22,507 nt of DNA, taken from contig BBFS01000078.1 of NCBI GenBank assembly GCA_001313365.1, positions 1-22,507 of the forward strand. The letters run 5' to 3'. Source of the stretch: Paenarthrobacter nitroguajacolicus JCM 14115 (GTDB lineage Bacteria; Actinomycetota; Actinomycetes; Actinomycetales; Micrococcaceae). Below, one piece after another: positions 7,423-16,734 of this stretch. The notes under the pieces are model-generated. The model was not told the origin of the DNA. It saw only the letters and a program-made list of their open reading frames with translations, and ran no database searches. The position numbers and the translations under genes were made by a program. Numbering within the stretch: position 1 is the first letter of the stretch; every line of letters starts with the position of its first letter.

Positions 7423-10084
7423 CTACTTCCGACGAACCGTGAGGCCCGTACCTGCGGGAGCGCCGCCGTCGGGACCTGTCAGCGCTTCGAAGCCTTCAAC
7501 GGTGAGTTCGTCGAGGTCCGCAGCGGTATCCACGAGCACTGTGTCGCCGTCGCTGATTTCGCCTGCAAGAATCTCCTTGGCGAGGCGGTCGCCGATCTCC
7601 CGTTGAACCAGCCTGCGCAGCGGCCGTGCACCGTAGGCGGGATCAAAGCCGGACATGGCCAACCATGCCCGTGCCCCATCGGTTACCTCAAGGCTTAGGC
7701 GGCGATCGCGGAGCCGGTTGCTCAGCTCGGCGACGTGCAGCTCAACGATCCGGGCAAGTTCCTCGACTGTCAGCGGATCGAAGAGGACGATCTCATCCAG
7801 CCGGTTCAGGAACTCGGGCTTGAAGGATGCCTGGACCACGGCCATGACGGCGTCCCGCTTGGCCCTTGCATCCAGCGACTGGTCCACAAGGAACTGGCTT
7901 CCGGAGTTGGAGGTCAGCACCAGAATGGTATTGCGGAAGTCCACGGTGCGGCCCTGGCCATCGGTGAGACGGCCGTCGTCGAGAACCTGCAGGAGAATGT
8001 CAAAGACCTCAGGGTGGGCCTTCTCCACCTCGTCGAGCAGCACGACGGAGTAGGGCCTGCGACGGACAGCCTCTGTGAGTTGGCCGCCTTCTTCGTAGCC
8101 GACGTATCCCGGAGGGGGCACCCACCAGCCGGGCGACGGAGTGCTTCTCGCTGTACTCGGACATATCGATCCGGATCATGGCGCGTTCGTCATCGAAGAG
8201 GAAGTCTGCCAAGCCTTGGCCAGCTCCGTCTTACCGACGCCCGTAGGACCGAGGAACAGGAACGAGCCCGTAGGCCGGTTGGGGTCGCTGATACCGGCAC
8301 GGGCACGGCGCACAGCGTCTGAGACAGCCTGGACGGCTTTGGTCTGGCCGATGAGGCGCTTGCCGAGTTCTTCCTCCATGTGGAGGAGCTTCTGGGACTC
8401 ACCTTGGAGCATTCGTCCGGCAGGGATGCCGGTCCAGGCAGAGATGACCTCTGCAATGTCGTCAGCGGTCACGTCCTCGGCAACCATCAGTTCCGGTTTC
8501 GAATCGCTCCGGGCGGACTCCTCCTCAGCAGCGGCGCTCAGCTCCCGCTCGAGGCAGGCAGTTCTCCGTAAAGGATCCGTGAGGCCGATTCGAGGTCGCC
8601 TTCGCGCTGGGCTTTGTCCGCAACGGAACGCAGTTCGTCGATTTTCGCTTTGAGATCACCCACCCGGTTGAGTCCGGCTTTCTCAGCTTCCCAGCGCGCG
8701 TTCAAAGCGCTGAGCTCTTCATTTTTATCGGCTTTGTCTGCTCGGATCGCAGCCAACCGTTCCACCGACGCAGGGTCAGTTTCGCCCTGGAGGGCCAGTT
8801 CCTCCATGGTCAAACGGTCGACGGCGCGGCGGAGCTGGTCAATTTCTTCCGGGGGCGGAATCGATCTCCATGCGCAGCCGGGACGCGGCCTCGTCCACGA
8901 GGTCGATTGCCTTGTCCGGAAGCTGGCGTCCCGAGATGTACCTGTTGGACAGCGTTGCGGCTGCGACCAAGGCAGAGTCGGCGATAGCCACCTTGTGGTG
9001 GGCTTCGTAACGTTCCTTCAGGCCACGGAGGATGCCGATGGTGTCTTCGACGCTGGGCTCGCCAACATAGACCTGCTGGAAGCGGCGTTCCAGTGCAGGG
9101 TCTTTCTCAATGTTCTCGCGGTACTCATCCAAGGTGGTGGCACCAATCAGGCGCAGCTCACCACGGGCCAGCATGGGCTTGAGCATGTTCCCCCGCGTCC
9201 ATGGCGCTTTCACCCGTGGCGCCGGCACCCACAACTGTGTGGATTTCATCGATGAACGTCACGATCTGCCGTTGGAGTTCTTAATCTCCTCCAGAACGGC
9301 CTTCAGGCGTTCCTCGAACTCGCCGCGATACTTTGCTCCGGCCACCATGGACGCGAGGTCCAGGGCGATGAGCGTTTTGCCCCGCACTTTCGGGGGGGAC
9401 GTCGCCGGCCACCATGCGCTGCGCAAGGCCTTCGACGACGGCGGTCTTGCCAACGCCCGGCTCACCGATCAGCACGGGGGGGTTGTTCTTGGTGCGGCGG
9501 CTCAAAACCTGCACGACGCGTCGGATCTCGCTGTCGCGCCCGATGACGGGATCCAGTTTGCCTGAACGGGCCACGGCAGTGAGGTCCGTGCCGAACTTCT
9601 CCAGGGCCTGGAAGGTGTTTTCCGGATCCGGCGAGTTGACGTTCCGGTCCCCCCCGGACACCCGGCAGGGCGGCGAGTAGCGCTTCGTGGGAGCGCCGGC
9701 GTCGCGCATTAACTTACCCACGGCGTCGCTTCCGGCCGAGAGTCCGAGCAGCAGGTGCTCCGTGGACACAAAGGAATCGCCGAGCTTGTCAGCCTCGTTC
9801 TGGGCAGCTTGGATGGCCTGCATGGACTGGCGGGACAACTGGGCCTGCTGGACAGAGCTGCCCGATGACGACGGCAGCGATTTAATGGCTGAGCTGGCCT
9901 GAACGCTCACGGCATCAGGGTCCGCTCCCGTGGCACGCAACAGCGCAACGGCAACGCCTTCGCGCTGGTCCATGAGGGCTTTCAACAGGTGGGCAGGCTC
10001 AAGCTGCGGGTTGCCGGCAGTCGAAGCGTTCATGGCGGCCGCAGAAAGGGCCTCCTGGCTTTTGGTGGTGAATTTGACGTCCAA
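7423..10084 (-). CDS. clpB: ATP-dependent disaggregase ClpB (many indels)
   Basis: Hsp100 chaperone that rescues aggregated proteins with DnaK. All parts are visible in order: the N-domain ([19 protein letters not shown] to [11 protein letters not shown] region), the first AAA+ module with Walker [10 protein letters not shown], the coiled-coil middle region ([40 protein letters not shown]), the second AAA+ module with [13 protein letters not shown], Walker [14 protein letters not shown], and the C-terminal [16 protein letters not shown] place the start at the TTG at 10084: it has AAAGGGAG 6 bases upstream and gives the standard LDVKFTTKS. Indels occur near 8115, 8213, 8552, 8853, 9190, 9266, 9390, 9650 and 9685; correction restores about 885 residues. 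An operator-like palindrome lies upstream. Confidence 0.97.
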
Positions 10085-10119
10085 AGAGTGCTCCCTTTCT
10101 GGAGTGATACCTATGATTA

Positions 10120-10148
10120 CAAAGTTGAGTCTACTACGCTCAACTTTG
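10120..10148 (-). promoter_or_regulatory. HAIR-like HspR operator upstream of clpB
   Basis: CAAAGTTGAG and CTCAACTTTG form a perfect 10-bp inverted repeat. Its core GTTGAGT-N7-GCTCAAC matches the HspR-binding HAIR consensus CTTGAGT-N7-ACTCAAG at 11 of 14 positions. It sits 36 bases upstream of the clpB start, where a repressor would block the promoter. HspR control of clpB is established in actinobacteria; its action here is inferred. Confidence 0.8.
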
Positions 10149-10334
10149 CTTTTTGCCCATTGAGTTCCATGTTTGCCCACGGCGAAACTGCTGTCCACAC
10201 AAAACCATGGCTATGTGAATATCGGGGGGGGTCTTCTCATAGCTCTCGCTCCCGTATCCGCCTATCGCACCAGCGAGAACCGGCGCGGATGGCGGCAAGG
10301 GGGCGCGAGCCGTCCACGGGCCAAAAAACACCCG

Positions 10335-10340
10335 TAGGCT
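10335..10340 (+). promoter_or_regulatory. Candidate -10 (TAGGCT), 7 bases before ATG
   Basis: TAGGCT is followed by GGGGGCC and the ATG at 10348. The G run is probably one base too long, so the true spacing may be 6. This suggests a leaderless transcript. Confidence 0.5.
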
Positions 10341-10347
10341 GGGGGCC

Positions 10348-10968
10348 ATGGACACCATTTCCAGCGTGGATGAACTCGAAGAACTGATCGGATTGCCCTT
10401 GGACCGTGCGCGCCGGAAAGTGCGCACATCCCTCAGCGATTTCGACCGCCAATGGCTGGCAGCCAGCCCGTTTTGCGTGATCTCGACTTCGGATGCGCAC
10501 GGGCGCGTGGACGCCTCACCCAAGGGCGACCCAGCTGGCTTCATTCATGTCCTGGACGAGCACACAATCGCCATACCGGAACGCCCCCCCGGCAACAAGC
10601 TCGCCTTCGGCTTCCACAACATCCTGGAGAACCCGAACGTGGGCATCCTGTCCATAGTCCCGGGCAGAACGGATACCCTGCGGATCAATGGCACGGCACA
10701 GATTGTCCGTGACGCCGACTTCTTCGATCACCTGGTGGTCAAGGGGCACCGGCCGCGCGCCGCTGTTGTGGTTGCTGTGGAGGAAGTGTTCACCCATTGC
10801 GGTAAGGCCTTCATGCGGAGCGGACTGTGGCAACCGGAAACCTGGGACACTGACGGCCTGCCGAGCATCGCCATGCTGTCCCAGACCTACACGCAACCCG
10901 AAACACCATTGGAGGATCTGGAGGCCTACTACGGGCCGTCCTATGCGGAGCGGATGTATCGCGAGTAG
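10348..10968 (+). CDS. PPOX-type FMN-dependent flavoprotein
   Basis: A 206-residue member of the pyridoxamine-5'-phosphate-oxidase-like split-barrel family, closest by eye to the MSMEG_1061/DR_2398 subgroup. Visible core: FCVISTSDAHGRVDASPKGD, FIHVLDEHTIAIPER, NKLAFGFHNILENPNVGIL, LRINGTAQIVRDADFFD and the C-terminal GKAFMRSGLWQPETW. Such proteins bind FMN or F420; the substrate is unknown. The frame is intact, but the 7-C run at 10584-10590 gives ERPPGNK where relatives have ERPGNK, so one proline is probably a +3 artefact. It is divergent from clpB and convergent with modC. Confidence 0.9.
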   Translation: MDTISSVDELEELIGLPLDRARRKVRTSLSDFDRQWLAASPFCVISTSDAHGRVDASPKGDPAGFIHVLDEHTIAIPERPPGNKLAFGFHNILENPNVGILSIVPGRTDTLRINGTAQIVRDADFFDHLVVKGHRPRAAVVVAVEEVFTHCGKAFMRSGLWQPETWDTDGLPSIAMLSQTYTQPETPLEDLEAYYGPSYAERMYRE

Positions 10969-10998
10969 CGCCAGGGGGGGTGTTCGGCCAAGCGTGTT

Positions 10999-12076
10999 TC
11001 AGGCCGGGTAGACCGACACCAGCGCGGACTTGACCACAAACCTCACTTCCATGCCCGGCACCAGGCCCAGGTCGGCGGATGCGGAGGGAGTGATGTCGGC
11101 TGACAAAGCTTGTGCCGATTGCCCCCCCGGCTGGCACGGACGCGGATCTGATCACCGTAGGGTTCCAGGTCAGTGATGGTTACCGGGAAGGAATTGCGGG
11201 GGCTTCCGTGCACATCGCCCAGGAAGACGGAAACGCTCGACGGCGGGAAGGCGGCCACGCCTGCCTGGCCGGGTACTGGTGACCAGTCCGGATCATGCCG
11301 GCCCGCGAAAAGCCGGCCATCCGGCGTCGTAATTCCCTCGGAAACAATGGTCCCGGCGACGAGGTTGAGCCGGCGAGGCCGGCGGCAAAGTGGCTTCGTG
11401 GTCTTTCAAGGACCTGACGAGTGGGTCCTTCTTCCGTGATGCGCCCCCCCTCCTCCACCACGATGACTCGGTCGGCGAGCATGTAGGCGTCCAGGATGTC
11501 GTGCGTGACGATGATGGCTTTGCGGTCCCGCAGGACTCGTTTGAGGACGCGGCGGAGCAATGGTGCTGCGTGAATATCGAGGGCGGCCATCGGCTCGTCA
11601 AGGAGCAACAACTCGCTGAGCAGCAGGGCGCGTGCCACGGCGACGCGTTGGGCCTGCCCCCCGGACAACCGGGAGGGCTTCCGGTCAGCCAGGGGGGCAG
11701 GGCATCGACTTCGGCCAGCCAGTGCCGTGCAGTCTCCCGCGCGGCAGCCTTCGAAGCACCCCCCGCTTCGCGGCCGAATGCCACGTTGTCCAAGGCATTC
11801 AGATGCGGAAACAGGAGAGCCTCCTGGGCCAGAAGCGCCGTCCCCCCGCAGATGTGGCGGGCTCCAAGAGTGAGTGCCGCCGTCGAGCTTGAACAGTTCT
11901 TTGTCGCCGATTCGCGCCGAGCCGGCATCCGGCCGCAGCAGCCCGGCAATCACGCCCAGCAGAGTGGACTTCCCGGCACCATTCGGACCGAGTACGGCCA
12001 CAGTCTCACCTTCAGCGAGGCTTAGGGACATGTCGAAGTTCCTGGCGCGGACGCTTGCCTGCAGCTCGAAGCTCAT
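10999..12076 (-). CDS. modC: Molybdate ABC transporter ATPase, with TOBE/Mop tail (indels)
   Basis: ATP-hydrolysing subunit of the molybdate importer. The N-terminus gives [16 protein letters not shown] (Walker A), then [15 protein letters not shown] (signature), [12 protein letters not shown] (Walker B) and [17 protein letters not shown] (switch histidine). The C-terminal part ([36 protein letters not shown], and [19 protein letters not shown]) is the TOBE domain that senses oxyanion. Indels near 11121, 11380, 11443, 11690, 11759 and 11841 scatter it over frames. The corrected length is about 358, normal for ModC. The start overlaps the modB stop (ATGA), and the gene is last in the operon. 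Confidence 0.93.
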
Positions 12077-12890
12077 GGCTGGACCTCCACAGGAGTGCTG
12101 CTTCGCCGGCGCCCATAGCTGAGCCCAACCACCGCAACTGCAACCGCCACCAGCACCAACGACAGCGCGACGGCGGCGTCCGCATCGGCCTCACGCTGCA
12201 AGTAAATTTCGAGCGGCAACGTGCGGGTGACGCCTTCCAAACTGCCGGCAAAGGTCAAGGTGGCACCGAACTCGCCAAGGCTTCGCGCGAACGACAACAC
12301 AGCACCGGACGCAAGCCCAGGCAGCACTAGCGGAAGCGTGACGCGACGAAGAACGGTAGTAGCCGCGCCCCCCGAGGGTCGCCGCCACAGCTTCGTATCT
12401 ACTTCCGGCCGATCTCAGTGCGCCTTCCAGACTGACAACCAGGAACGGCAGGGCCACGAAAGCCTGGGCCAAAACCACCGCCGAGGTGGAGAACGCGATC
12501 TGGATCCCAGCCAGTTCAAGGGACTTTCCGAGGAGCCCCCTGCCGCCCGAACGTGTACAGGAGAGCGAGTCCGCCGACGACGGGCGGCAGCACCAGCGGC
12601 AGCAGGACGAAGGAGCGGAGGAGCCTTTGTCCGGGGGAACTCGCCGCGGGCAAGCACCAGCGCCAACGGAACCCCCCCAAGACGACGCAGAGGACGGTAC
12701 TGGCAGCCGACGTCCTTAGGCTCAGGCCCAGGGCGGCAAGGGAGGACTCCGACGTGATGAGTGGAATGAATTGCGGCCAATTCACCCGCAGCAGCATCGC
12801 CGCCAAGGGAAGCACCATCAGGAGTGCACCCACAGCTGCGATGACATAAATCCACCGCGGAATGCCGTGGTAGCCGCTACGCCTGATCAC
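12073..12890 (-). CDS. modB: Molybdate ABC transporter permease (indels)
   Basis: Membrane subunit of the molybdate importer, about 272 residues. The GTG start at 12890 gives [13 protein letters not shown], followed by membrane segments such as [20 protein letters not shown] and [20 protein letters not shown]. The EAA-type cytoplasmic loop, which contacts ModC, is visible as YEAVAATLG before the indel at 12369-12374 and continues as [20 protein letters not shown]. The [20 protein letters not shown] block is typical of ModB. Further indels lie near 12536, 12640 and 12671. The start lies 16 bases after the modA stop and the end overlaps modC. An ATG start is not available in frame nearby. Confidence 0.92.
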
Positions 12891-12906
12891 GATGCCCTGG
12901 ACTCCG

Positions 12907-13707
12907 CTACGGCGTTCCGAAGCCGGCGTCCATAAGGACCTTCTTGCCGGCTTCGCTAGTGACGTTTGCAATGAACGCAGCTGCGAGTTCTTTGTTCTTG
13001 CTGGTGCCAACCGTGGCAATGGGTAGGTGTTAACGGCCCTGCCTGACTCGGGGGGGAAGGGGGGGATGCCCTGGACCTTATTGCCGGCCGCTTTGACGTC
13101 CGAAACGTAGACCAGGCCGCGTCGGCTTCGCCCGAGGTGACCTTGCCCAGGACATCGGTCACGGATGATTCCTCGCTGACCGGGCTCAACGTGGTCACTG
13201 TCGCCTTTTCGACGGTCTTCGTTGCAGCGCCGCAGGGAACCTGGCTGGCGCAGGTCACCACTTTGACGCCGGGCTTGGCGAGGTCCGCGAAGGAAGAGAT
13301 CGACGCCGGATTGCCCGGCGGGACTGCGATCTCAAGGACATTGGTGGCGAAGTTCGTTGCCGTGCCGTCCACGAGATCCGCGTCGGCGAGCTTGGCCATG
13401 TTCTTGGTGTCTGCTGAAGCGAAGACGTCCGCTGGGGCACCCTGGGTGATCTGCGTGACCAGGTCAGAGGACCTGCGAAGCTGAGAGTGACTTTGGTTCC
13501 GGGTGCTGGACTTCGAAGTCTTTGGCCAGCTGCGTGAAGGTCGTTTTCAGGGATGCCGCCGCGAAAACGGTAATCTCGCCGGACATCGACTCCGGGTTGG
13601 CCGATCCTGTGAATGGACGTGTGGTCCCGGGGGGCACAGGCTGCCAGGCTCACCGCCAGGGCACCTGCAATCAACACTGCGGCGAAAGGCTTGCGGCTGA
13701 ACCTCAT
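12907..13707 (-). CDS. modA: Molybdate-binding lipoprotein (indels)
   Basis: Extracellular substrate-binding protein of the molybdate importer, about 266 residues. It starts MRFSRKPFAAVLIAGALAV followed by the lipobox SLAAC, so it is a lipoprotein anchored by that cysteine. After correction the mature part reads ITVFAAASLKTTFTQLAKDF, then GTKVTLSFAGSSDLV, the serine- and alanine-containing motifs that bind the oxyanion. Later NVLEIAVPPGNPASI, VEKATVTTLSPVSEESSVTD, VLGKVTSGEADAG and GKKVLMDAGFG fit ModA. The two 7-G runs at 13050-13064 each probably add one proline (GIPPFP). A ribosome binding site (AGGGAAAG) precedes the ATG, which overlaps the regulator's stop. Confidence 0.93.
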
Positions 13708-14114
13708 ATGACACTCTTTCCCTGCGGTGTTTCGATGATGACAGTGGTGGCCTTCACCACGGCTGTGGCGACCGAACCGAGTTCCAACCCGAGCTCCCGG
13801 ACGGCTTCGCTGCTCATCAGCGAAACAACGCGAAACGGACCACACTGAAGCTCTACTTGGGCCATGACCTTGTCCGCGGTAATGCCGGTAACCAGTCCGA
13901 TGAAGCGGTTTCGGGCTGAGCTTCCTGCCCGGGAGGGGTCGTCGGGGAGATGGGATTGGTCGCGGGCAAGCGTGGCCAGTTCCAAGCCATCCACTGCGAG
14001 GCGCCCGGCTGAGTCCTTCCGGGCAGTAAGCGTTCCGTTTTCCGTCCATCGCCTCACGGTGTCGTCGCTGACACCAAGAAAGCGCGCGGCTTCGGATATT
14101 CGTATCTGCGGCAT
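13704..14114 (-). CDS. Molybdenum-responsive regulator: HTH fused to Mop/TOBE domain
   Basis: A 136-residue protein. Residues 1-50 (MPQIRISEAARFLGVSDDTV, RRWTENGTLTARKDSAGR) form an excisionase/MerR-like DNA-binding domain. Residues from about 70 (RNRFIGLVTGITADKVMAQV, VVSLMSSEAVRELGLELG, VATAVVKATTVIIE) form a single Mop/TOBE domain that binds molybdate or tungstate. It is the first gene of the mod operon and its TGA overlaps the modA ATG, so it almost certainly senses molybdate and controls the transporter. The frame extends further upstream, but I start at the ATG at 14114: homology begins there, no ribosome binding site precedes it, and a -10-like TATGAT ends 6 bases upstream. It contains no indels. 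Confidence 0.88.
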   Translation of the reverse strand: MPQIRISEAARFLGVSDDTVRRWTENGTLTARKDSAGRLAVDGLELATLARDQSHLPDDPSRAGSSARNRFIGLVTGITADKVMAQVELQCGPFRVVSLMSSEAVRELGLELGSVATAVVKATTVIIETPQGKSVI

Positions 14115-14169
14115 AAATGCATCATAGTTCCGTATTTGCGGATCTTCGCCATCTAATCCGCCGCATACG
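14101..14169 (-). promoter_or_regulatory. Candidate operator boxes of the mod regulator
   Basis: CGTATCTGCGG (14101-14111) and CGTATTTGCGG (14131-14141) are direct repeats with one mismatch, 30 bases apart (about three helical turns). A shortened inverted copy, CCGCATACG, lies at 14161-14169. The boxes flank the candidate -10 and start codon, so they could be the autoregulatory binding sites of the HTH-Mop protein. Inference only. Confidence 0.4.
14121..14126 (-). promoter_or_regulatory. Candidate -10 (TATGAT) 6 bases before the regulator ATG
   Basis: Read on the minus strand, TATGAT is followed by GCATTT and then the ATG. TATGAT is near consensus (TATAAT). The spacing puts transcription start on the A of the ATG, so the mod operon is probably transcribed leaderless. 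Confidence 0.6.
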
Positions 14170-14360
14170 TTATGTGACCGCCAAGCGTTAGTGAGCGGCA
14201 CGGTGCTCCCATTACCGCATGACGCGCCCGTAAGCTCTGGTGCGCTTGGCGCGAAGTGGTGCGCCGCCGTCGTCGTACTTCTTTGCTTTACCCATGGTCC
14301 GACGGGAGGTGCGGACGTACCCTGTTCTAGGGGAGAGTTTCCGATGCGAAGGAACGTCCC
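14170..14360. other. Divergent intergenic region, mod regulator / FAD oxidoreductase
   Basis: No gene seen. The only clear element is AAGGA at 14349-14353, 7 bases before the ATG at 14361, a ribosome binding site for the oxidoreductase. I could not find a convincing promoter for that gene. Confidence 0.5.
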
Positions 14361-15704
14361 ATGGAATGGATTCGTCCGGACAGCCCGGACTATGACCAAG
14401 CCCGAAAACTCTTCAATGCGATGATCGACCGCAAACCGGCTGTCATCGCCAAATGCTCTGATCCCGGCGAAGTGGCTGAAGCGCTGAGCTATGCGCACAA
14501 CCACAATTTGGACGTCGCCGTGCGCTCAGGCGGTCACTCGGTGGCGGGCATGTCCACCAACGACGACGGGCTGGTAATTGACGTCCGTCCCATGAAGTCC
14601 ATCAGTGTGGACCGCGGATGAAGACCGCCACGGTAGGCGCAGGGCTGACCTGGGGGGCGAGTTCGACCGCGCAACCCAGCAGTACGGGCTGGCTGTCACA
14701 GGCGGGCGCGCATCCACCACGGGAGTCTCGGGATTCACGTTGGGCGGTGGTTCGGGATGGCTGGAGCGCTCATACGGATTCGCGTGCGACAACCTGCTCT
14801 CCGTCGATCTGGTCACGGCCTCCGGGCAACGGGTTACCGCCAGTCCCGGCGAAAACCCCGAGTTGTTCTGGGCCCTCCACGGCGGGGGGGGCGGTAACTT
14901 CGGTGTGGCTACGTCCTTGACGTTCAAGCTGCACGACCTTGGACCACCGTGATGGCGGGCCTCATGCTGTTCCCAGGGGAGGATGCGAAGGATTTGTCGC
15001 GCGCCTTCCGGGGGCTTGCGTTGGAGCGCCCGACGCCGTGGGGGACAGCCCTCGTGTACCTCACCGCCCCCCCGCCGGAAGAGTTCGTCCCGGAAGAGAT
15101 GGTGGGCAAGCTCGCCGTCGGGATGGCTTACATCTACGCGGGTGATGTTGAGGCCGGCGAAGAGCACGTCAAACCGTTCAAGGAACTCGGCCCCTCCGTG
15201 GATCTGGTCTCGCCCATGCAATATGCGGACTTCCAATGCATGATTGATGACCCTCCGGACCACTACAACTACTGGAGCGCGGACTACCATAACGAGCTCA
15301 ATGACGACGCACTGGATCTTCTGGTCGACTCGGCTCAACGCCTTCCGGGACCGCACTCGCAGCAGTTGGTGGCACGTTGGGGGCGGAGCCGTGGGCGGCC
15401 CTGCTGCAGCGAATACTCCGTTGCAGCACCGGGGTGCAGCCTGGGTCAGCCATCCCTTCGGTCTGTCCGAAACACGGGAGGGCGGACAGGAGCAAAAGCC
15501 TGGGTCAAACAGTTCCGGCAGGACATCGCCCCCCCGCACACCACGGGCGGCGTGTGGCTGAACTTCATCGGTGACGAAGGGCAAGATCGGATTATGGCGG
15601 CCTATGGAGAACAGAACTACCGGCGACTGTCCTTGGTGAAGCGCGAATTCGATCCCGACAACGTGTTCCGCGGCAACCAGAACATCCTGCCGGCCCAGCA
15701 CTGA
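14361..15704 (+). CDS. FAD-linked oxidoreductase with covalent-FAD histidine (indels)
   Basis: A berberine-bridge-type/6-hydroxynicotine-oxidase-like flavoprotein of about 450 residues. The FAD-binding PP-loop reads [13 protein letters not shown]; His59 there is the residue that forms the covalent bond to FAD in the family. [38 protein letters not shown] and the glycine-rich loop before [12 protein letters not shown] complete the FAD domain. The C-terminal BBE motif is [13 protein letters not shown]. The second cysteine of bicovalent members is not evident. Indels lie near 14620, 14653, 14884, 14943, 15036, 15066 and in 15370-15530. The substrate is unknown; related Arthrobacter enzymes oxidise amines or sugars. 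It stands alone. Confidence 0.88.
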
Positions 15705-15715
15705 GTTCCCTGCAC

Positions 15716-15813
15716 TCCTTCCCAGTTGCCGTGATCAGCGCGGGCAGTGAAGCCTGTACTTCCGGGACGGCAGCACGGCGGTAGACGTCCCGATGGCCGG
15801 CAACTGGGAAGGA
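15716..15813. repeat. 16-bp perfect inverted repeat around a 66-base nested loop
   Basis: Bases 15716-15731 (TCCTTCCCAGTTGCCG) are the exact reverse complement of 15798-15813. Inside, GGGACG (15764-15769) pairs with CGTCCC (15786-15791). The element starts 12 bases after the oxidoreductase stop and ends 21 bases before the next start. No T tract follows. It may be a terminator, an mRNA-processing structure or a small mobile repeat. Confidence 0.6.
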
Positions 15814-15822
15814 TCACATGGG

Positions 15823-15828
15823 TACACT
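15823..15828 (+). promoter_or_regulatory. Candidate -10 (TACACT) 6 bases before ATG
   Basis: TACACT-TTGGCA-ATG: a TAnnnT hexamer ends 6 bases before the start at 15835, with no ribosome binding site at normal distance. Likely leaderless. Confidence 0.5.
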
Positions 15829-15834
15829 TTGGCA

Positions 15835-16706
15835 ATGGCCATCTACGTCGATCCGCCCCTGTGGCCAGCGCACGGAACCGTCTTTTCGCACCTCGTTTCG
15901 GACACCTCGCTGGATGAGCTGCACGCGTTCGCAGCCGCTTCCGGGGTTCCGGAACGGGCCTTCGACGGAGATCATTATGATGTCCCGGAACGCCGCTATG
16001 ACGACCTCGTTTCCGCGGGCGCCATCCCTGTGGAGGCCCGCATCCTGGTCCGCAAGCTCATTGCCAGCGGACTGCGCATCCCGGCTCGTGAACGGAGCAA
16101 GGCATTGACAGTACCTCTGATGGAACGTTGGAACAGCACCTACCCAGGTCACGAGGAGCTGGGCCTTGAATTGCTTGAACGTTGGGGCGAGGACGGCAGG
16201 AAATACCACAGCCGGACCCACCTCCTGGCAGTCCTTGAAGCCTTGGACGTGCTGACGGAACCCGAACAGCCTGCGCGAACTGTCTTGCTGGCGGCGTGGT
16301 TCCACGATGCCGTCTACGAAGGGGTTGCGGGGCAGGACGAAGAAGAGTCCGCACGCTTGGCCGAGGACCGGCTCACCGCCGCTGGTTTGGCTCCCCCCAC
16401 GAGGTGGCGGAGGTGGCTCGACTGGTCCGCCTCACGACTTCGCACAGCCCAAAGACGGGTGACTACGCCGGTGCACTTCTCTGCGACGCCGACCTCTCCG
16501 TGCTCGGCGGCGACCCGGAGTCCTACGCACGCTACTTGGCCGCCGTCCGCGAAGACTACGCCCGCGTCAGCGACGAAGACTTCGCGAAGGGTCGCGCCGC
16601 CGTCGTGCGCGATCTCCTGCGGCTGGACCCGCTGTTCCATGGCGAACGCGCCAAAGCACTCTGGCTCGACGCTGCGCGCCGGAACCTCGCCAGCGAACTC
16701 GCATGA
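15835..16706 (+). CDS. DUF4031 fused to an HD-type phosphohydrolase domain (one indel)
   Basis: About 290 residues in two parts. Residues 1-90 are DUF4031: MAIYVDPPLWPAHGTVFSHL, VSDTSLDELHAFAAASGVP and HYDVPERRYDDLVSAGAIPV. The rest is a metal-dependent HD-superfamily domain, with KYHSRTHL (first His) and AAWFHDAVYEG (the HD pair), then LLCDADLSVLGGDPESYARY carrying the last Asp. The protein is probably a metal-dependent hydrolase of unknown substrate. I start at the ATG at 15835, where DUF4031 begins; the longer frame from 15793 runs through the inverted repeat. The 6-C run at 16393-16398 should be 4, restoring APHEVAEVARLVRLTTSHSP. The gene ends at the TGA at 16704. Confidence 0.86.
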
Positions 16707-16734
16707 GCGGTCCCCCCCGCTCTTATGCCCGAAT

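Noticed and set aside
14526..15701. 391-residue open frame on the minus strand
   Set aside because: It is the antisense shadow of the FAD-linked oxidoreductase, whose motifs (RSGGHS, FRGNQNI) are clear on the plus strand. High GC makes long antisense frames common.
15793..15834. Upstream start of the DUF4031-HD gene at 15793
   Set aside because: The extra residues fall in the inverted repeat and precede the conserved MAIYVDPPLWPAHG start; the -10 hexamer lies within this stretch.
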